NCBI GenBank assembly: GCA_020250175.1
Contig: JADCEN010000013.1
Span: forward strand, 186,001-250,000
Length of the DNA: 64,000 nucleotides
Source: Rhodobacter sp.
GTDB lineage: Bacteria; Pseudomonadota; Alphaproteobacteria; Rhodobacterales; Rhodobacteraceae
Reading direction: 5' to 3'
In this document: one piece after another, positions 62,917 through 64,000 of the stretch
Numbering within the stretch: the first letter of the stretch is position 1
Layout: every line of letters begins with the position of its first letter
The notes under the pieces: generated by a model
Told to the model about the DNA's origin: nothing
Database searches by the model: none
Seen by the model: only the letters and a program-made list of their open reading frames with translations
Program-made: the position numbers and the translations under genes

Positions 62917-64000
62917 CTAGGCCCCTTTGGCTGCCGCAACGCCTGCGGTGAAATCGCGCAGCAGCAGGCCCACATCCTCGACCCCGACCGACACGCGGAA
63001 GAAGCCTTCGGATATCCCCAGCGCCGCGCGCGCCTGTGGCGTCATCGCCCGGTGCGAACTGGTTGCCGGGTGCGACAGCGTGGTGCCGATATCGCCCAGC
63101 GTCGGCGCAAAGGCCACATCCGGCATCGCCCGCGTCAGGGCATTGGCGGCAGACCGGCCGCCCTCCAGCTCAAAGGACAGCATGTTGCCGCCCCGCCGTC
63201 CCAGCAGACCCACCGCCCGGTTGTGGTCGGGATGGTCGGGGCGCAGCGGGTAAAGCACCCGCTTTACCCCGGCCAGACCCGCCAGATGATCGGCCAGCCG
63301 TGCCGCGTTCTCTTCGGCCCGGTCATAGCGCAGATGAAAGGAATACAGGCCCCGCTCGGCCAGCCAGCAGTCAAAGGGGCTGGGCGTCAGGCCCACCGTC
63401 ACCGCGAAATCATGGATGGCCTGGCGGTGCACGGCATCGCGGGCGGCCACATAGCCCAGCGTCACGTCGGAATGCCCTGCCAGCAGCTTGGTCACCGAAT
63501 GAATGACGATATCCGCGCCATGCGCCAGCGGGCGGCAGGCGCGCGGCGTGGAAAAGGTGCTGTCCACCGCCACAAGGATGCCGCGGTCTTTCGCAAGCCG
63601 CACGATACCCGGCAGGTCCGCCACGCGCAGGGTCGGGTTCGACACCACCTCGATCAGGATCATCTTCGTTTCTGGCCGGATCGCTGCCGCAACCGCCCCG
63701 ACATCGGTCGGATCGGCCAGCGCGGTGGCGATGCCGAAGCGGCTCAGGTCCTGGGTCATCAGCCGCAAGGACCGGCCATAGAGCTGATCGCCCCCGATCA
63801 CGTGATCACCCGCGCGCAGCAGGCCCATCAGCGCCGCCGTCACCGCCGCCATGCCGGAACCGACAATCAGCCCGCCGGTAGCCCCTTCCAGCGCATCGAT
63901 CTTGGCCGCCAGCACCTCGGCGTTGGGATGCCCCTCGCGGGCATAGGTATAGCCCTTCACCTGCCCCTGATACTGTTGGTCCAACTGATCCGGCGTATCC
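62917..64000 (-). CDS. Cys/Met-metabolism PLP enzyme (partial, continues past window)
   Basis: Cystathionine gamma-synthase / O-succinylhomoserine sulfhydrylase family aminotransferase-fold enzyme, here the last about 360 residues. The PLP-phosphate region is 'GYTYAREGHPNAEVLAAKIDALEGATGGLIVGSGMAAVTAAL', followed by 'VVSNPTLRVADLPGIVRLAKDRGILVAVDSTFSTPRACRPLAHGADIVIHSVTKLLAGHSDVTLG' with the PLP-binding Lys in SVTKLLAGH. The reading frame stays open to base 64000 on the minus strand, so the true start lies outside. CGS versus MetZ activity cannot be decided. Confidence 0.88.
   Translation of the reverse strand, partial: DTPDQLDQQYQGQVKGYTYAREGHPNAEVLAAKIDALEGATGGLIVGSGMAAVTAALMGLLRAGDHVIGGDQLYGRSLRLMTQDLSRFGIATALADPTDVGAVAAAIRPETKMILIEVVSNPTLRVADLPGIVRLAKDRGILVAVDSTFSTPRACRPLAHGADIVIHSVTKLLAGHSDVTLGYVAARDAVHRQAIHDFAVTVGLTPSPFDCWLAERGLYSFHLRYDRAEENAARLADHLAGLAGVKRVLYPLRPDHPDHNRAVGLLGRRGGNMLSFELEGGRSAANALTRAMPDVAFAPTLGDIGTTLSHPATSSHRAMTPQARAALGISEGFFRVSVGVEDVGLLLRDFTAGVAAAKGA

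Overview
The window is high-GC, densely coded DNA of an alphaproteobacterium, most likely family Rhodobacteraceae. The signs are: a CckA-type hybrid kinase with a perfect CtrA box (TTAA-N7-TTAA) at its 5' end; recA behind an alphaproteobacterial SOS box (GTTC-N7-GTTC); an aglEFGAK-type alpha-glucoside locus; form II CO-dehydrogenase-like genes; a 45-residue lysine-rich protein of a kind I recall from this group; and Rhodobacteraceae-style intergenic hairpin repeats. No rRNA, tRNA, CRISPR array or transposase gene was seen.

Layout. 0-19 kb is mostly housekeeping: a broken HD-domain gene, icd, typA, a DUF1330 protein, alaS, recA, cckA, an RsmB-type methyltransferase, an SDR, guaB, a class-I amidotransferase, a TehA-like transporter, a PhyH-type dioxygenase divergent from an agmatinase-like ureohydrolase, a FemAB/GNAT-like protein and two very small genes. 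19-29 kb is a sugar regulon: aglEFGAK on the minus strand, divergent from a LacI-type regulator, a GH1 beta-glucosidase and glucokinase. The two transcription units share two identical 14-bp operator-like sequences. 29-38 kb, all minus strand, holds coxG-S-L-M behind a hybrid kinase, a FIST-domain protein and a LuxR-type response regulator. This resembles the NosP/NahK nitric-oxide relay. 38-49 kb has a lysozyme-like lipoprotein, pseudouridine catabolism (psuK-psuG), a patatin/3-hydroxybutyrate dehydrogenase pair, a predicted ~77-nt sRNA, a peptide-type solute-binding protein, an entericidin, a Tat-signal SDR, an XRE-cupin regulator and a Bcr-type MFS pump. 48-59 kb has mfd, a small membrane protein, hemB, a YSC84-like Tat lipoprotein, a HIBADH-family dehydrogenase, and a penicillin-acylase-family enzyme coupled to a GNAT gene.

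59-62 kb is the anomalous part. An AT-rich two-gene cassette (a DUF4365-like predicted nuclease overlapping a 378-residue protein of unknown function) sits among decayed gene pieces. The segment is bounded on one side by a frameshifted copy of the phoR 3' end and on the other by intact phoR, both in the same orientation. A truncated, frameshifted nucleoside-hydrolase remnant lies next to the decayed phoR piece. This looks like a recent acquisition, and the cassette is the best candidate here for an uncharacterised, possibly defensive, system. The window ends inside a cystathionine-gamma-synthase/O-succinylhomoserine-sulfhydrylase family gene.

Four copies of a mosaic intergenic repeat occur, near 0.3, 37.2, 45.9 and 54.5 kb. 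The first begins exactly where the HD-domain gene is cut off. All family assignments are from reading the sequence; no database search was run.
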